The position numbers and the translations under genes were made by a program. Below, in pieces: positions 36,581 through 49,950 of a stretch of 64,000 nt of DNA. Origin of the DNA: Rallus limicola. Taxonomy: Eukaryota > Chordata > Aves > Gruiformes > Rallidae. The stretch spans positions 29,605,491 to 29,669,490 of the forward strand of contig JAKCOZ010000007.1 in NCBI GenBank assembly GCA_022605955.1. Direction: 5' to 3'. Position 1 is the stretch's first letter. Each line of letters opens with the position of its first letter. The notes beneath the pieces are model-generated. The model had not been told where the DNA came from. It saw only the letters and a program-made list of their open reading frames with translations, and did no database searches.

Positions 36581-37324
36581 CAACGAATCATACATCAGTA
36601 AGCATCTGCTTCAATTTTTTCTTTATTTCTCTGTCAGTGGACTGTTTTCTCCAAAATGGTAATTCCACAGTCATTCTATGCCCAGTCTTGCTCCTGTTAA
36701 TACTCAGACATTGCAAAAATCTTATTTTATTTCAATGGTTCAGGATGAGACCATCAAAGAACAATTCACCTCTCAAGAACTCCCTAGTCATTTACAAGTA
36801 TTGCTGCCCAGCAGATTCGAAGTCACAAATGCATGCTGAAAGCCAGGTCCATTTCTCAGGTTTGCCCCTTGGATTATGGTGGTATAAAATAAGTGTAGAA
36901 AGTCAAAGCAAGTTTTTATGTCCCATCACACTGATGTAAAGACCAACACCAGTTGTACACCAGCTGTAGATCCTCCAGTGACATCCCCCTACTATGACAT
37001 TACTTTCTGTGGTTGTACAGGCCACAGTGTTATTTGTTCCTCGCCTTTTTATTCTCTTATTTTTCCCACCACAGGTGCCCTTAGATCTTGCTCAGCATTA
37101 GTACTTCAAATTCTTTTGGTTCTGGGTCCAACAGTATGAAAATGACCTCTGACCTGTTGCTGAATAAGTCAACTTAATCAAATGCTCCATTTCCTGAACT
37201 CGAGGATTTTGTGCATAAAAAAGTCTCCACATTTCTTATTAGACCTTTCCATATTTAATTCTCCCTAACTGGCTGCAAAAAGCATTTCACTGGTTCTAAG
37301 GTAGACAGTATGTACTCAGAAAAC

Positions 37325-38100
37325 CATAAGAACACAGAAGAATTCAGGTTGGAAGGACCACAGCAGATTTCTTAATCTAACTTCCTGCTCGAAGCAGGGT
37401 CAGGTATGAGATCAGATGAGGTTTCTCACAGTTTTATCTAGCTGGGGCTTGAAACTTTCCCAGGGCAGAGACTGAGCAACCTCTCTAAGCAACCTGTTCC
37501 AAATTCCAACTGTCTTCAAGTGGAAAAAGTTTCTCCTTATGTTCAGCCTCCTGTTTCAATCAAGTCTGAGGTCTCTCTTACATCACTGTGAAGGGTCTTG
37601 CTTCATCTTTTTGGCAACATTATTCTACACACTGGGGGCCTGCTGCTAGTTCCAGCACTGGAGATCCAAGAATTGGTGTCTAAAAAGTGCCAAATAAAAG
37701 GGAATAATGACTATTCTTATCTCCTCATTATGTTCCTGCCAATACTGCCCACGATTCTGTTAGCATTCTTTGCTGCCAAAGCACAGCACTGCTTCATTTC
37801 ATCTTCCTGACTATGAAGACCACAGGTTCTCTTTGCCAAAACTGCTCCCCAGCCAGCCAGTCCCAGGCTGAACGTGGTGCAAGGAGGTCAGCTTTCTCAG
37901 CTCCAGAACTCTTGAGGAATTCCATAAGGTTCCTGTTGATACATTATTTCCACAGCCTATGTCTGGTCCCAATGCCCAGGCCTCTATGGAGGCCCTGCAC
38001 TTGAGGCTATTGACTGTTTCCCCAATTTGGTGTCATCTACAAAGCTGATGATGGTACATTCTGTCCCATGCCATCCTCAGGATCACTGTTAACATCAAGA
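37325..38100 (-). mobile_element. old CR1, long degenerate copy
   Basis: CAGAAGAATTCAGGTTGGAAGG begins the complement of the tail; GCAACCTGTTCCAAATTCC, AAAGTTTCTCCTTATGTTCA, CCTATGGAGG-like and AATTTGGTGTCATCTACAAAG follow in CR1 order up to a GATCACTGTTAAC segment. Divergence and small indels are much greater than in the other copies. Confidence 0.85.
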
Positions 38101-39934
38101 TCTTTTTTCTTACTAGGCAAATCACTGGACTAAGTGATTTTATTTTTTTTTCTTATACATCTGCAGCTGCTTTCTGTCAGGAGTAGTTAAAGGGTATAGA
38201 ATTTCCACAAAGGAAAGGATATTTTGGGTTGCATTTCCCCCTCCAATTCAGTAAACTATAATCAGCAACTAGCAGCCCCAAGTAAAATGTCACACTTTTC
38301 AACACCAATGGTTAACAACTGCTAGATATGTTTTGCCTAAGACTATTTTCCTGGCCTATGACCATGCCTTAGATTTTTATCTTCAAATAAGGTTTAAATA
38401 TCCTTTTCATGTCACTTTCTTCAAGTTCTTTTCCATCATATTTTTCCATATCAAAGCCTGTAAAGTCACTTTAATTCCTGAGAAATTTTCAACAATCACA
38501 TCACATTTCTATAACCATATCTGGAAACAGTTACACTACCTTGGCTTAATCTTCACATTAGTTTCCATGCTCCTTTCATGCTCTACTTTTCTTGAGCCAC
38601 AAATCCACTGTTCTATCCCCTTATTAGATTTCAAATAATTGGAGTCACAGGGACCAACAGCACTGGAAATATCCTCCAGAGTTATTGATTTCACTCATAA
38701 TATTATCACAATATACTTTTATAAAATCCGTACAGACATTGATTGCCTTTCTTTTCTTTGGTAGTTGCTGAATTGAAGTTATTTTCTTTACTGCAGACTT
38801 AGTTTCTGACACTCATACTAATATTTTCCTTACACCTCTTTTGTGTAAAGTAAGAAAGATTGATTTTGATTCTTCTTTGTCAGAGAGGCCTATAAAGTTT
38901 GAAGGCCTGCATATCTGCAATGAAACTACAAGGTTTCCATCTATGTTTACATTGAAATTAAAACAACTTTTTCTTCCTTTCCACTTCATCTCACAGGCCT
39001 TAATTCTAAAAAGAGACAGTATGATAGTCAAGCAGGACTGGAAAAAATTAAAAAATAGCTCGAGGTTTTTCTGGTAGCTCAGTACACAGGGGTGGAGACA
39101 CAGACTACATTCCTACGGACTGCGTTCAACACATGATGACTTAGAGGAAATGGGCACAATGGTTATGAGCTAAAACTCAACAATTACCAAACCAATACAA
39201 GCCACCTCTCACCTGGCTACATGGTAAACAAATGGATTTTTTAGCTTGCCATGTTTGCAGTCATTCACACATTATCAGAAAGGAAAGAATAGCAACAAGA
39301 ATCAACAGAAAATTTGAAACACAAGTACACGTAGACAAATAAACACTGATTGAAAGACGCATTAGTTAATGACACATTACTGTTAAGATTAAAATTTGTA
39401 TGTGAAACTCAAATTTCTGCTTGATGCTAAATGGCTGAATGCCAGTTCCCAGTTTTGTATACCACCACTTCAGAGAACAAATTAGTGTTCCACATTAAAC
39501 TTCTTACAGATTAATTACTGCCTGGGATATGAGTAAAAATGCTGTTTAACTCCCAAGTTACATCTGTATTTATAGTAATAGTTAGTCTGCTAGTCTGATG
39601 TCAGTTCCAAGCAATCAGCTAAAATACCACTACAGCAAATGGAATAGGAGTTAACAAGTCAAGCAGACCAACAAAATCAGTATCAACTTCTAACATAAAT
39701 AGTAAAATAAAATACAATTATGCTTTTTAATATATTCTTCTAAGACAAGACACCAAGGTTTGGAGGTCCTGCGGGTATTTGGTGGATAAGCAACTATAGA
39801 ACAAAGAGATATATTGTAGACTAGACAAGGAAAGTACGTGCAAGTGGGAAGCTTCCTATCCAATAAAGGAAAGACTGCAAGAAAAAATGATTTTTTTGTA
39901 CTCAAGCTACACTCAGGACAGAAAACAGTTTCAC
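38101..39934. other. intron-like unique sequence
   Basis: T-rich on the plus strand; nothing recognised. Confidence 0.6.
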
Positions 39935-40140
39935 TGGCTGGAAATAATAGTTTAGATTGATACTAGGAAAATACCACGTTTAAGGACCATAAAATACTGA
40001 AATAGAGATATAACAATCTTCTTCTTTGCAACTTTTCCAGAACAAAGTTAGACAAACATCTGTCAAAAAAACCCCTGCTGTATTGATCCTGCTTCAGCCC
40101 TAGGGAGGGGCTTAGTTGAGTTTGCTTGCCATCCTACCTG
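39935..40140 (+). mobile_element. probable very old CR1 remnant
   Basis: TTTAGATTGATACTAGGAAAA and then TTAGACAAACATCTGTCA, TTGATCCTGCTTCAGCCCTAGGG resemble ordered CR1 3' landmarks, but the tail is missing and divergence is high. It lies 385 bp from the SAM exon. Confidence 0.5.
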
Positions 40141-40687
<547 letters not shown>

Positions 40688-41606
40688 TTACTCTGCACAC
40701 AAGTTTCAGAAATACTTACCTGTGACATCCATATACAATATTTAAGTAATAAACACAAGAGGGGAAATGCTCTGGCTGGCAGGTATGCAGTCATCACCAG
40801 CACATCACACAAAGCCATGCTATTCAGATACATCACGCAGGAATCACACGCAGTGAACGGTTCTTTAACGTTATTTTGCATTGCATACATGTTCCTTGCA
40901 TCACAGCAACATAATGCACCACGTCTTACTTGGGTAACTGCTTAAAGAGTGACCAATTGACTGCACCCATAGGCAAATAGTAACAGCCTTTGAAGCCTTC
41001 AAATTCACAAGAGGTATGTATGTTTCTGTCCCAGTTTGAATATAACCATGGAAGAAGACCAGAACTATCCTCAGAAGGCCCGTTTTTCAGCTACAATTAG
41101 AAAAGATCTTTTGACAAAGGCCTTTAGTGCAAACAAGTTTAAAGACTGGTTCTGTCTGGGAAAAGCAGACTACACACCAATGGAGGAGGAGCTGGCAGTA
41201 TCAGTTTGTACTGAGCATTTGTTGACATCATTCCTAGTTGGAGTGGTATTCACAAGAAGGTTTAGTTTTTCTGGTTCCTTTTTACCTTGATTCCTTCTAC
41301 AGTCACTGTTACGTGAAATAAGTGGGACTGCTGCTTAAAACAGTAGCTTCTTTATAAAGAATTTTTTTTAAAAGACCGCTGTTAAATACTTTCCTGAAAA
41401 TTCAGTTTTATAATAGATTATCTGAACAAATAGTTTAACAGTTTATACACAATACATTGAGAAATTGTGAATTGCATTATCACATGCATCGTCACATTTA
41501 TCCAAACAATTCACATTTACACATACATTTTTTTTTAACCATATAAAAATGCTGATTTTTAAATGACCTGAACTGCAAGGATTTAAAGCTTCTTGTCAAA
41601 GTAGGC

Positions 41607-41640
41607 AAAAAAACAGCAACCAAAAAAAAAAAAAAGAAAA
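41607..41640 (+). repeat. A-rich tract
   Basis: Includes an uninterrupted A14 at 41622-41635. Confidence 0.85.
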
Positions 41641-41664
41641 TATCTTGAAAGTGATTTAACATCC

Positions 41665-41696
41665 TTTTTTTTTTTTTTTGGGGGGGGGGGGGGGGG
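41665..41696. repeat. T15-G17 homopolymer junction
   Basis: Fifteen T directly followed by seventeen G. A G run of this length can form a G-quadruplex on the plus strand; it is also a classic site of length error in assemblies. Confidence 0.9.
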
Positions 41697-42611
41697 AGGC
41701 AACACAGTCTGCTTAGGAGACTAAGAAAATCTCAAATAGATAGGTAGTTATTACCAACAAGAAATGTCTAAAGTTGGACACTGATGATGTAAGTGGGTGT
41801 GAACACCAATGTAGCTGTTTATTTCATTTTGTAAAAGACCTAAGTCTGTGGAATAAAAGTATCTTTGTTCCCAGCTGCGCATACAGAACCTGTCTTGCAC
41901 CTCCTTGGTGGTGTAGAAGGTTAAAGACAAGCTTTTTTGCACAAATTTGAGGTGAAGGCGAATGTCATCTCAACCATTTTTCTCTGCTAGGACTCAGAAT
42001 GGATTCCCTTGATACTGCCAGCCAGGATTTATCCAGCATTTATGCAGATCTACTTTGTCAGATAGACCTTTTCAAAGTTGCTTTGAAATCTTTCATTACT
42101 AGAAGCCCAAAGGACCACAGCAGTTTTACGGTAGTGGTTAGCATGTCCTATTAAGTCCATAAAGTACATCATGTAAAGATATTAAGTTAGGGCCAGGGAA
42201 TGTGGCAGAGCTAAATTTCCAAGGGGCAAACATGTCTTGAATTTCTCATGTCCAATTTTCGTCTATCTCTTTTTCATTGCTTGGGTAGAAGTTAAACAAA
42301 CAGTAGGAAAATTACAGTTGACTATGTAATACAGTGCACATCCCTTAGCTCAGTGTTGCTTGTTTTGAACAAAACTACACAAACCAAAGAACACGAAACC
42401 AGTTTCAAATACACAAATAAGCACCATCTGCATTTAGAGCTACCACAAAACCACCCCAAATAATTGATCAATCTGCAGCAGACAGAAATCTCACTGATCT
42501 AGCATTTACAGAAAGAAGGTAAAAGAAAGAAGACATTTCCAAGGGTGTTGATGGTGCACCACAACCAACATGGTGCTTGCTTTGCCACTGTCCTTTCTGA
42601 GAATCACCTGA

Positions 42612-42835
42612 GTCTTCTGCACATATAGAAACCTGCTCTGCACACTGCGTAGGTCTGGAGAAGGCACAATTTCTGTTGGGAGAACAAGTGCCTGTAACTT
42701 CCTCACACAACTAGGAACATCAAAGTCTCTTCTTTGAACTTCTCTAGCCTACCCGTTACTGCTATTTGAGTCAAAGGAGAAACTGAATTTCAATGAGGAG
42801 CCTGATATTATCAGTTAACTGATTTTTATTACACA
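42612..42835 (+). repeat. unnamed diverged direct repeat, copy 1
   Basis: This stretch shares ordered blocks with 49700-49950: AGAAACCT-CTCTG, GGTCTGGAGAA against GATCTGGAGAA, ACAATTTCTGTT, an identical TTGAACTTCTCTAGCCT, and an identical TTGAGTCAAAG followed by GAGAAAC/AAGAAAC. By eye identity is about 75 percent with small indels. It does not match CR1 or the two LTR families here. Confidence 0.65.
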
Positions 42836-43044
42836 CGCATATAAATGCATGTCCTTCACAAATACATCAAAGAAAACCCCCAAAATAGCTACATGACAGA
42901 AGCAGTTTCTCTGATGCCACAGAAATCTCCAAACAAGAGGGTCAAGACTTCCACATGTATCTTTATATGAGTTACTGCTTAAATGTAAAGATTTTGTTGA
43001 TGATTGGAATTTTTGAAGACAAGAGGAAAGTCTGTCAGCCCTTG

Positions 43045-44305
43045 TGTTGTGGTTTTGCGTGGCTGAGTTCTGGAGGAGGAGGCAGCTGCAGGGGTGAGTT
43101 CTACAAGAAGCAGCCAGAAGCTCTCTGCAGGCCCAACAGAGCAAACACCAGCCAGCTCAAGGCCGGAGTCATTGCTGACCAAACTTGAGCCCATCAGTGA
43201 TGGTCACAGTGCCTCTGGGAATCACATTTAACAAGAAAAAAAAATGAAAGCAGCCACTTTTTGCCACCAGAGAAGGGAGTGAGAAGATGTAAGAAACTGG
43301 AGTCACCAAGGCCAGGGAAGAAGTGGGGGAGGAGGCACCCCAGGTGTCAGAGTGAGAGAGATTCCCCTGCAGACCATGGAGGATGATGGGGAGCAGAGAC
43401 CCCACCTGCAGCCTATGGAGAGGCCCCACTCTGGAGCAGGTGCAGACACAGAATCATAGAATGGCATGCGTTGGAAGGGACCCCAAGGATCATAGAGCTC
43501 CAGCCCCCTTGCCACTGGCAGGGCCACCAACCTCAGGCCTGGATCTACACAAGGTTGCCCAGGGCCCCATCCAGCCTAGCCTTGAACACTTTCAGGGATG
43601 GGGCATCCACCAGGTCTCTGGGCAGCCTGTTCCAGTGCCTCACTACTCTCTCACTACATCCAATGCTGTGACCCACATTGCAGCAAGCCTCCTGGCAGGA
43701 CCAGCAACCCATGGAGAGAGAGGCCCACACTGGAGCAAGGTGGGCTTGTGACCCCGTGGGGGCCCAGGCTGGAGCAGTCTGAGACTGAGAGGCTGAGAGA
43801 CATTCTGTGATTTATGACTGCACCCCATAGAAGTGACCCACACTGGGGCAGCTCGGGAAGAGCTGAAGCCCCATGGGAAAGGACTCACGTCTCCCATAGG
43901 TGGGATCCCACAGTGCAGCAGGGAAAGGGTGTGAGGAGTACCCAACCCCTGGCAAAACAGGAAAACAACTCATAAGGAACTGACTGAAACCCCCATCCCT
44001 GTCTTCCCTCCCTTGTGCCACCCTGGGGAGGAAAAGGGAGAGAAATCATTAATAAAGTTGAGTGCTAAGAAGGCAGGAGTGGGGGAAGGTGCTTTAAGAC
44101 CTGGCCACACTTCTTATTACCCAAATCTGGTGTCACTGGGTGTGCAGTGTCACAAATTAGAGAGTTTTCTTTCCTTTATTCTGTCTTGAGTCTGCTTTGC
44201 CCATGATGCTAATTGTGGAATGATCTCTCCCTGTCCTTATCACAACTCCTGAGCCTCTCAATATATTTTTTTCCCTTGTCATCTGGCCAGGGTCAAACCA
44301 CCACA
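43045..44305 (+). mobile_element. solo LTR, family A, copy 3, interrupted by a CR1
   Basis: It starts TGTTGTGGTTTTGCG and ends GTCAAACCACCACA, with inverted termini, and is flanked by CCTTG (43040-43044) and CTTTG (44306-44310), a 5-bp duplication with one mismatch. A CR1 3' end (43447-43655) is nested within it; without that the LTR is about 1.05 kb. The position equivalent to the poly(A) signal of copy 2 reads ACAAAT, so that signal has decayed; a different AATAAA lies at 44051-44056. The mismatched flank and decayed signal suggest it is older than copy 2. Confidence 0.85.
43447..43655 (-). mobile_element. CR1 3' end nested inside LTR A copy 3
   Basis: CACAGAATCATAGAATGG is the complement of the CR1 tail. 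On the minus strand the end of the ORF2 protein is recognisable as HWNRLPRDLVDAPSLKVFKA. LTR sequence resumes near 43656 with CCAATGCTGTGACCC, so the CR1 inserted after the LTR. Confidence 0.9.
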
Positions 44306-44310
44306 CTTTG

Positions 44311-47300
44311 TAAAATAAATTAACAGGGTTTTTTAGTACATCATAAAAATACTTAAATTACAATATTTGTATACAAAATACATAGCTAGCTATAGTTTTA
44401 CAAGCTATTTATTCCTATCGGAAAGTACAGAAGTGCCAATCTTTGTTTTAACTAAGAGGCTGTTTCTTTTCAGTTCAACTATTGTCCTCTTAAAAGCACC
44501 ATCATGTTAAATACCTGAAGAACAAGTTTATCAGCAATCACAGTACAAATTTAACATTTCCCTCTGTGCCTGTAGATCTCAAGGATGGTTTCAAATGAAG
44601 CCATTATGCTGTGCAATCTACAGATCACTAAACAGCAAACATACACGCTGATTTTTTTTTAGTGTCCAACACTCAGAATTAGAATTGAAATATGTTTGAC
44701 AAACTTATAACTGCAGTCCAAAGAGGACATTTTTACACTGACACAATCAAGCATTACGTTTAATTTACTAATTCATAAGGATTTCATGAGTTATAAGAAT
44801 ACAGGGGTTTTAAAACAAAGGTTATAAAAAGCATATTGTTGTCGCTTTCATTTTTGGAACATCATACCCAAAATATTTTCCAACCAGATGCTCTAACTGA
44901 AAGACTATTAAAAATATGCTTCCCTCCCACAAAATTCATTTCTTATGTTTCTTCCCCGCTCAAAACCTTGATCTTATACTAAAAAAATCCCTGGTAAACC
45001 AAGGAAAATTATCTTTACCATAAACATACCAACCAAATGAGTCCCCTGCCACTAACTATATATAAACTACCTAGACAGGTGGAAAACATTATGTTTTACT
45101 TTATTACGGTTTATCAGCTCAGTCAAACAATAGACCCAGGCTGATTAAAATATTTTAAAATAAAACACAATCCTTGGTTCTGTCTTCCCTTTCATTTTCC
45201 TGACAAACTCATTCCAAGATCACTGTTTTCTGGCAAGACTTTAATAGTTTTAATCCTGCCAAACACTAGGCCAACTCATGCCAGATACAGATCTAATGAG
45301 AATAAAAGTCTGCAGCATTCTGATCTTTTCTTGTACATTAGAAGAAAAAACCTGTTTCTTCAGAATTTTGTGTCAAACTTTGCCTTCTGAACTGCCTAAC
45401 CCCAGCTTTTACTATGCGTATCTCAAACTACAAAAATTACTCCCAAGAAGAAAAGCAATTAGCTTTTTTAATATGTGACAAAATTTCATGCTCTCTTTGT
45501 TCCATGCTGAAGAGAACGCAGTACTTAAAATCACCAACTCAAAAATAAACAAACAAATCAAACTTACAGCCTGTGCCCTCCTAGAGAGCCTATTTCACTG
45601 TTCAGAATGGCATTCTCAACCAAGACCTGCTCCTCCTGAGAAATGATGTACAAGTTACCTCTTCAGCTTTCCAGGTGCAGTTTATGAAGCCTGCCAATTC
45701 TGAACATCAATTTATACACCAGAATTTCTTTATCTTTACTTGTTGTATTTTACTCCAGAAAAGAAAGGCAGGCTTCTGTACTTTTGAGTGACAGAGGATT
45801 CAATCTCATTATTAAAACTACTTTACATACTATGAGCCAAGTTAGTTAAAAGAACTTCTTCAACACAAACATTTGGTGCATTTATGAATCTGCTCAGATT
45901 ACTAAATCCAGGGTCTGTGGAGGTCAGCGTCCTCAGTCAAACGGGGCTTCTGGAAGAAGCCTTCTAGTACTACTTGTAACATCCAATCTGCCAACATACT
46001 CATCCTGACATACAAGCAAATCAATGCATATTTACATTTGAATTTATTCTGTCAGACCCTACAGTTTCTGCCTAAAAACAATGCTTGTATGAAGCAGAGG
46101 TGGATAAAAGAGGTGCTGCTCAACACATTAAGGCAGATTCTGCTGTCCATTGGCACATCATGAGAGACTGTTCTGGAGTTCACAGTTTAACTAGAAAAAG
46201 AGAAAGCATGATCAGTTTTGTTATAGCTGTGTTGCTCAAAGGACAGAAGAAAGGCAAGGCTGCAAGGAGAAGCACCATCATTCATTAGACCAGCAGTGTG
46301 GAGCTCTGCCGGCTGTGTTTCAGACACAAAGAAATCTTCACACGGTGTAGACATAGAGTACAACTGTACAGTTCCATGCTGAACCACTCTGTTAACCCAG
46401 AGAGCGGTTTTGAGAGGGGGTTTTGAGGCCGTTAGAGAGAAAAAGGGGCTGATAGTTGTGAGGGGAGGTATAGGATGAGCAAAGAAAAGTAGCAGTAAGA
46501 TGGCTGCCACTTAGTAGGCACATAGAGAGCGAGATGGGTGGCTGTGACCCCTAAAATAATGCAGTCTCATCTGGGGCAGAAAACATTAAAATGTGTCACA
46601 AAACCATTGATATGGCTTGTGATCAGAGGGAGAGACTGAGAGGAAAGAAATGGGATCTCACTTCACACATGAAGTTGAGAAGGAACTATTTGTTAAAGTA
46701 AAACATAATGTCTTCTGCAAGCAAACCATAAAGAGCTTTTTTCCTGTTTTAAAAAGCAGAAAACCAAATTTTTATGTGTATATGATTTAACTACACAGCT
46801 CCAAAGGCTAGCTAACTTACTGTCAAATCTTTCAGGCTTCTCTGGAATCAAGACTAACGGCATCATCTTCATCGTTTATGACAAGAAGCATCAGGAGCAG
46901 CTATGTCCAGCAAGCATTTCAGTAGCATGATTTTTTATTTTTAAACAGGCTTGGGCTATATTTCTAAAACTGAGAAAATTAGAATCTTTTTCAAATATTC
47001 CAAATTACTTACCCAATATTAAACTGCCTATGCAGAATTCAGAAATAATGACGAACATAAAAATCAGTTTTAGTTCTGGAAAGAACAGAAGAAGTGAGCC
47101 AGGCTTGTGAATGTGTTTTTATATGATACCTTAAAATATTGAAGAATATAGAAAAGACACATTTTTGTTTAGAAATACATTCTCTCAGATAGCTACACTT
47201 AGTTTTTTCCATCAAACACTAAAGAAAATTACAGTAATAAGCAGACACCCCATAAAACCACTGAAACCTCCACTGTGTTTGGTTCTTATCTGTGTTATTG

Positions 47301-47519
47301 ACAATTTTAATACTAAGAGAAGATGAAAAGGACAAACCAAAGGAAATGTGTTTATTTAAATTCAAAAAAGCCCCAACAAAACAAGGAAAATACTGCAAGA
47401 GACACCTTCACTTTTATATTGATAAAAGACTGGATCTTTAAAGCTTTAATTGGATCATACCTATGACTGGTCAACACACAATGTCCGCTTTGAATGAAAA
47501 CAATAGAGACATGAGAGAC
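44311..47519. other. intron-like unique sequence
   Basis: Over 3 kb of AT-rich DNA with no recognised repeat. The stretch 45640-45720 resembles 53060-53120 weakly. Confidence 0.6.
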
Positions 47520-47945
47520 CTACCAGGACTCCCGAATTGTGCTGGAAGCGTGGTCAGCGAGTGGAACACTCCCTGAGTTCCACACTTGTTGCAGCCCCAA
47601 ACTTGCTCCACATGGCAAGATGCAAAATACAACTGGTTGGCCATATCCGTGACCCTCTGAGCATGGTGGAGTCATGTAGCAATGCCTTACACAGGACTTG
47701 GGAGGCTGTGCGGCTCTCAGGGAGCTCCTATCTATTAACACAGCCCTGATGCACAAAGCATGCTGCCGGATGTGGCACACAGCCCACCTCTCAGCCCTTC
47801 CCTAAGTACTCCCATGCATGTCGTCCTACACGCTGTCCTGCCAGTCTGCTGGCATATGGCCACACCATGCTGCCTGACATACAGGAGCCCATGAAAGACA
47901 AGATCAGTTATAGGTACAGGCAAGAGGGAGTTATTTCCCACCACT
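47520..47945. other. unidentified GC-richer block in AT-rich intron
   Basis: Composition changes abruptly to near 55 percent GC by eye, with short open frames on both strands that look non-coding. It does not match the CR1 or LTR families in the window. It could be an old LTR fragment, a conserved regulatory element or an unknown repeat; I cannot tell which. Confidence 0.35.
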
Positions 47946-49699
47946 GGTCAGCAGAAGGATCAGGGTAGAGCTATAATACCTTCTGGTTCACCTAAATCCA
48001 CATTCTCGGAATATATTGAAGTTTTTAAGAGAAGCAAATCAGTGTGGCCAGCTCACTGTGTCTCTCAGGAGTACCAAACAAGGTACCCTAGGCCCCACAA
48101 GAATCATGTCCTCACTGACTCCCAGCTAGTTCAAACACACCTGACTTCCAAGAAGAGACATAAACTGGACCCACAGAGAGATCACTGCCTGCTTGATCAA
48201 GACACTGAACAGATGGGGATGGTCCACTGACACCACAAGGGAGAATGAACAGAGTTAGAAGGAGATGAGGACACTGAGCAGCATCAGCTCAGGGCTCTGA
48301 GCACAAGGTGAACAAGGCCAGGTCAGCCCTCTCCAGGAAGGACCTGGAAGGCTCCAGGAGACCCAGGCTGGAGACTGGCAGGGAAGCTACGGAAGGTGCA
48401 GGAGGAGCAGAAAAGGTCCCATAAAGCAGATTTGCTACTTCTAACCTCCTTCTGGAGAAAAAGGAGAGGAACAAATGGCACTTCTACAAGGGCCTCCCTC
48501 ATATATTAACAGCAGTGGTCCAGAGCTTCCCATCTCACTCAGAGTCTCTTCACCTTTCCACAATCTCAGGGCCAAGTCAGCCACTGGCTTCTTTTTATTG
48601 CCTCCAGTGGAGTGCTGCAAATTGCCATCCCTACCAAGGGACTGCTCTGGCAGTGCTTAAAGCCAGCCCTGCATAAGCAGGCACTGCTACCCCAGTGTCC
48701 CAAACCAATATAGCACCACTTGTTCAAGTCCAGTAACAAGAGGTAGGTTTAACCTGGTTTTCAAGCAACCAAGCAACGCAAGGACTGACCCAATCCAGTA
48801 CCTTCTGTACTGTACTGGTGCCACAAGCTTAGGTGTACTACAGACAGGCTGTAAAAGGGGGAAGAAGAAACAAATTATGAAAAAGAATGAAATTGTTCTG
48901 GAAACTAAGAAGTTGTTAGAGGGAGTTAACCCCCTCTTAAGACTGTCACAAGTAGAACCATCAACAGGGAATTATTAAGTTGTCCAAAAAAAAATCACTG
49001 CACATTAGCCAGATTGGGATAAAGACAGCATCAAAACAATAGGTGACACATTTCTCATGAGTGTACTCTTTTCATGAGATATCACACTGAAAGCAAGAAT
49101 CCTGACTGGCAGATGCTGGTGTTGGTATAAATGGCAGTGGCACTATCAGCAAACTGTGAAGAACTGAAGTGTCAGGATGAGAAAGGAGAAGACAAGAGCA
49201 CTCCTCAGCATTGTCAAGAAGGTTGTCTGACATCATTCTAATTGCTATCAAAAAGCCTGAAAGCCACAACCGAGACAGACAGGCCAAGAAAGCTTAAAAT
49301 AAAATCACAAGTAGGACCAGGAGCCAAATAAATTTTAAATTTTGACAGTCAAACCCAAATCAAAAAGGGTAATGTTTTAAAATTCACTTAATCCTAAAAT
49401 ACTGCATTTTTAATCTTACCAAGCTAAAGATCTATTTCACTCGGTGCAGAAGATTCCATCCAGTCCAAAAATAAAATGTTTGCTTTTGGGTATTTGCAGA
49501 GGAAATGTAGAAAGGAAGAGAAGCTCTTCCTCTCTCAGGGTGAGAATACCTACTTCACGAGTCAATTATTTGATAGTTTTCATTGATGTGGCTTTGATTC
49601 TCCTTCCGCTACCTGAGAAAATTCAAACCTGTCCAAATCCAGGCTCTAACCAGCACTATCTTATATCACAGATTACAGTTCACAAGTAAATACAAATCC
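47946..49699. other. intron-like unique sequence
   Basis: Nothing recognised; 48240-48460 is somewhat purine- and GC-rich. Confidence 0.6.
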
Positions 49700-49950
49700 T
49701 CCTGCTTTTACAAAGAGAAACCTACTCTGTATCCTGCATAGATCTGGAGAACGGACAATTTCTGTTCACACAGCAGGTGCCTATGAGCATCCCTTGTGCA
49801 GCTATGAAGATAAAAGGTTCCTCCTTGAACTTCTCTAGCCTGCTTGTTAGCACTATTGAGTCAAAGAAGAAACAGAATTAATTTCCATTAACAGTCCTGT
49901 ATTAGCAGCAACTTACAAGTAATTGACTAAACTTTGTTACAAGCACACCT
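49700..49950 (+). repeat. unnamed diverged direct repeat, copy 2
   Basis: Partner of 42612-42835, same orientation, about 7.1 kb away. It may be an old interspersed repeat or a trace of a local duplication. Homology fades into A/T-rich sequence at both ends. Confidence 0.65.

Larger units (their letters stand above)
34042..37324. other. intron-like unique sequence
   Basis: Holds the possible MIR at 35613-35766 and the TTCC run at 36561. An open frame at 34950-35159 is discussed under rejected items. Confidence 0.55.

Noticed and set aside
41036..41290. Plus-strand 84-codon frame 380 bp from the SAM exon
   Set aside because: Opposite strand to SAMD12, no homology recognised, no Kozak or splice support beyond chance.
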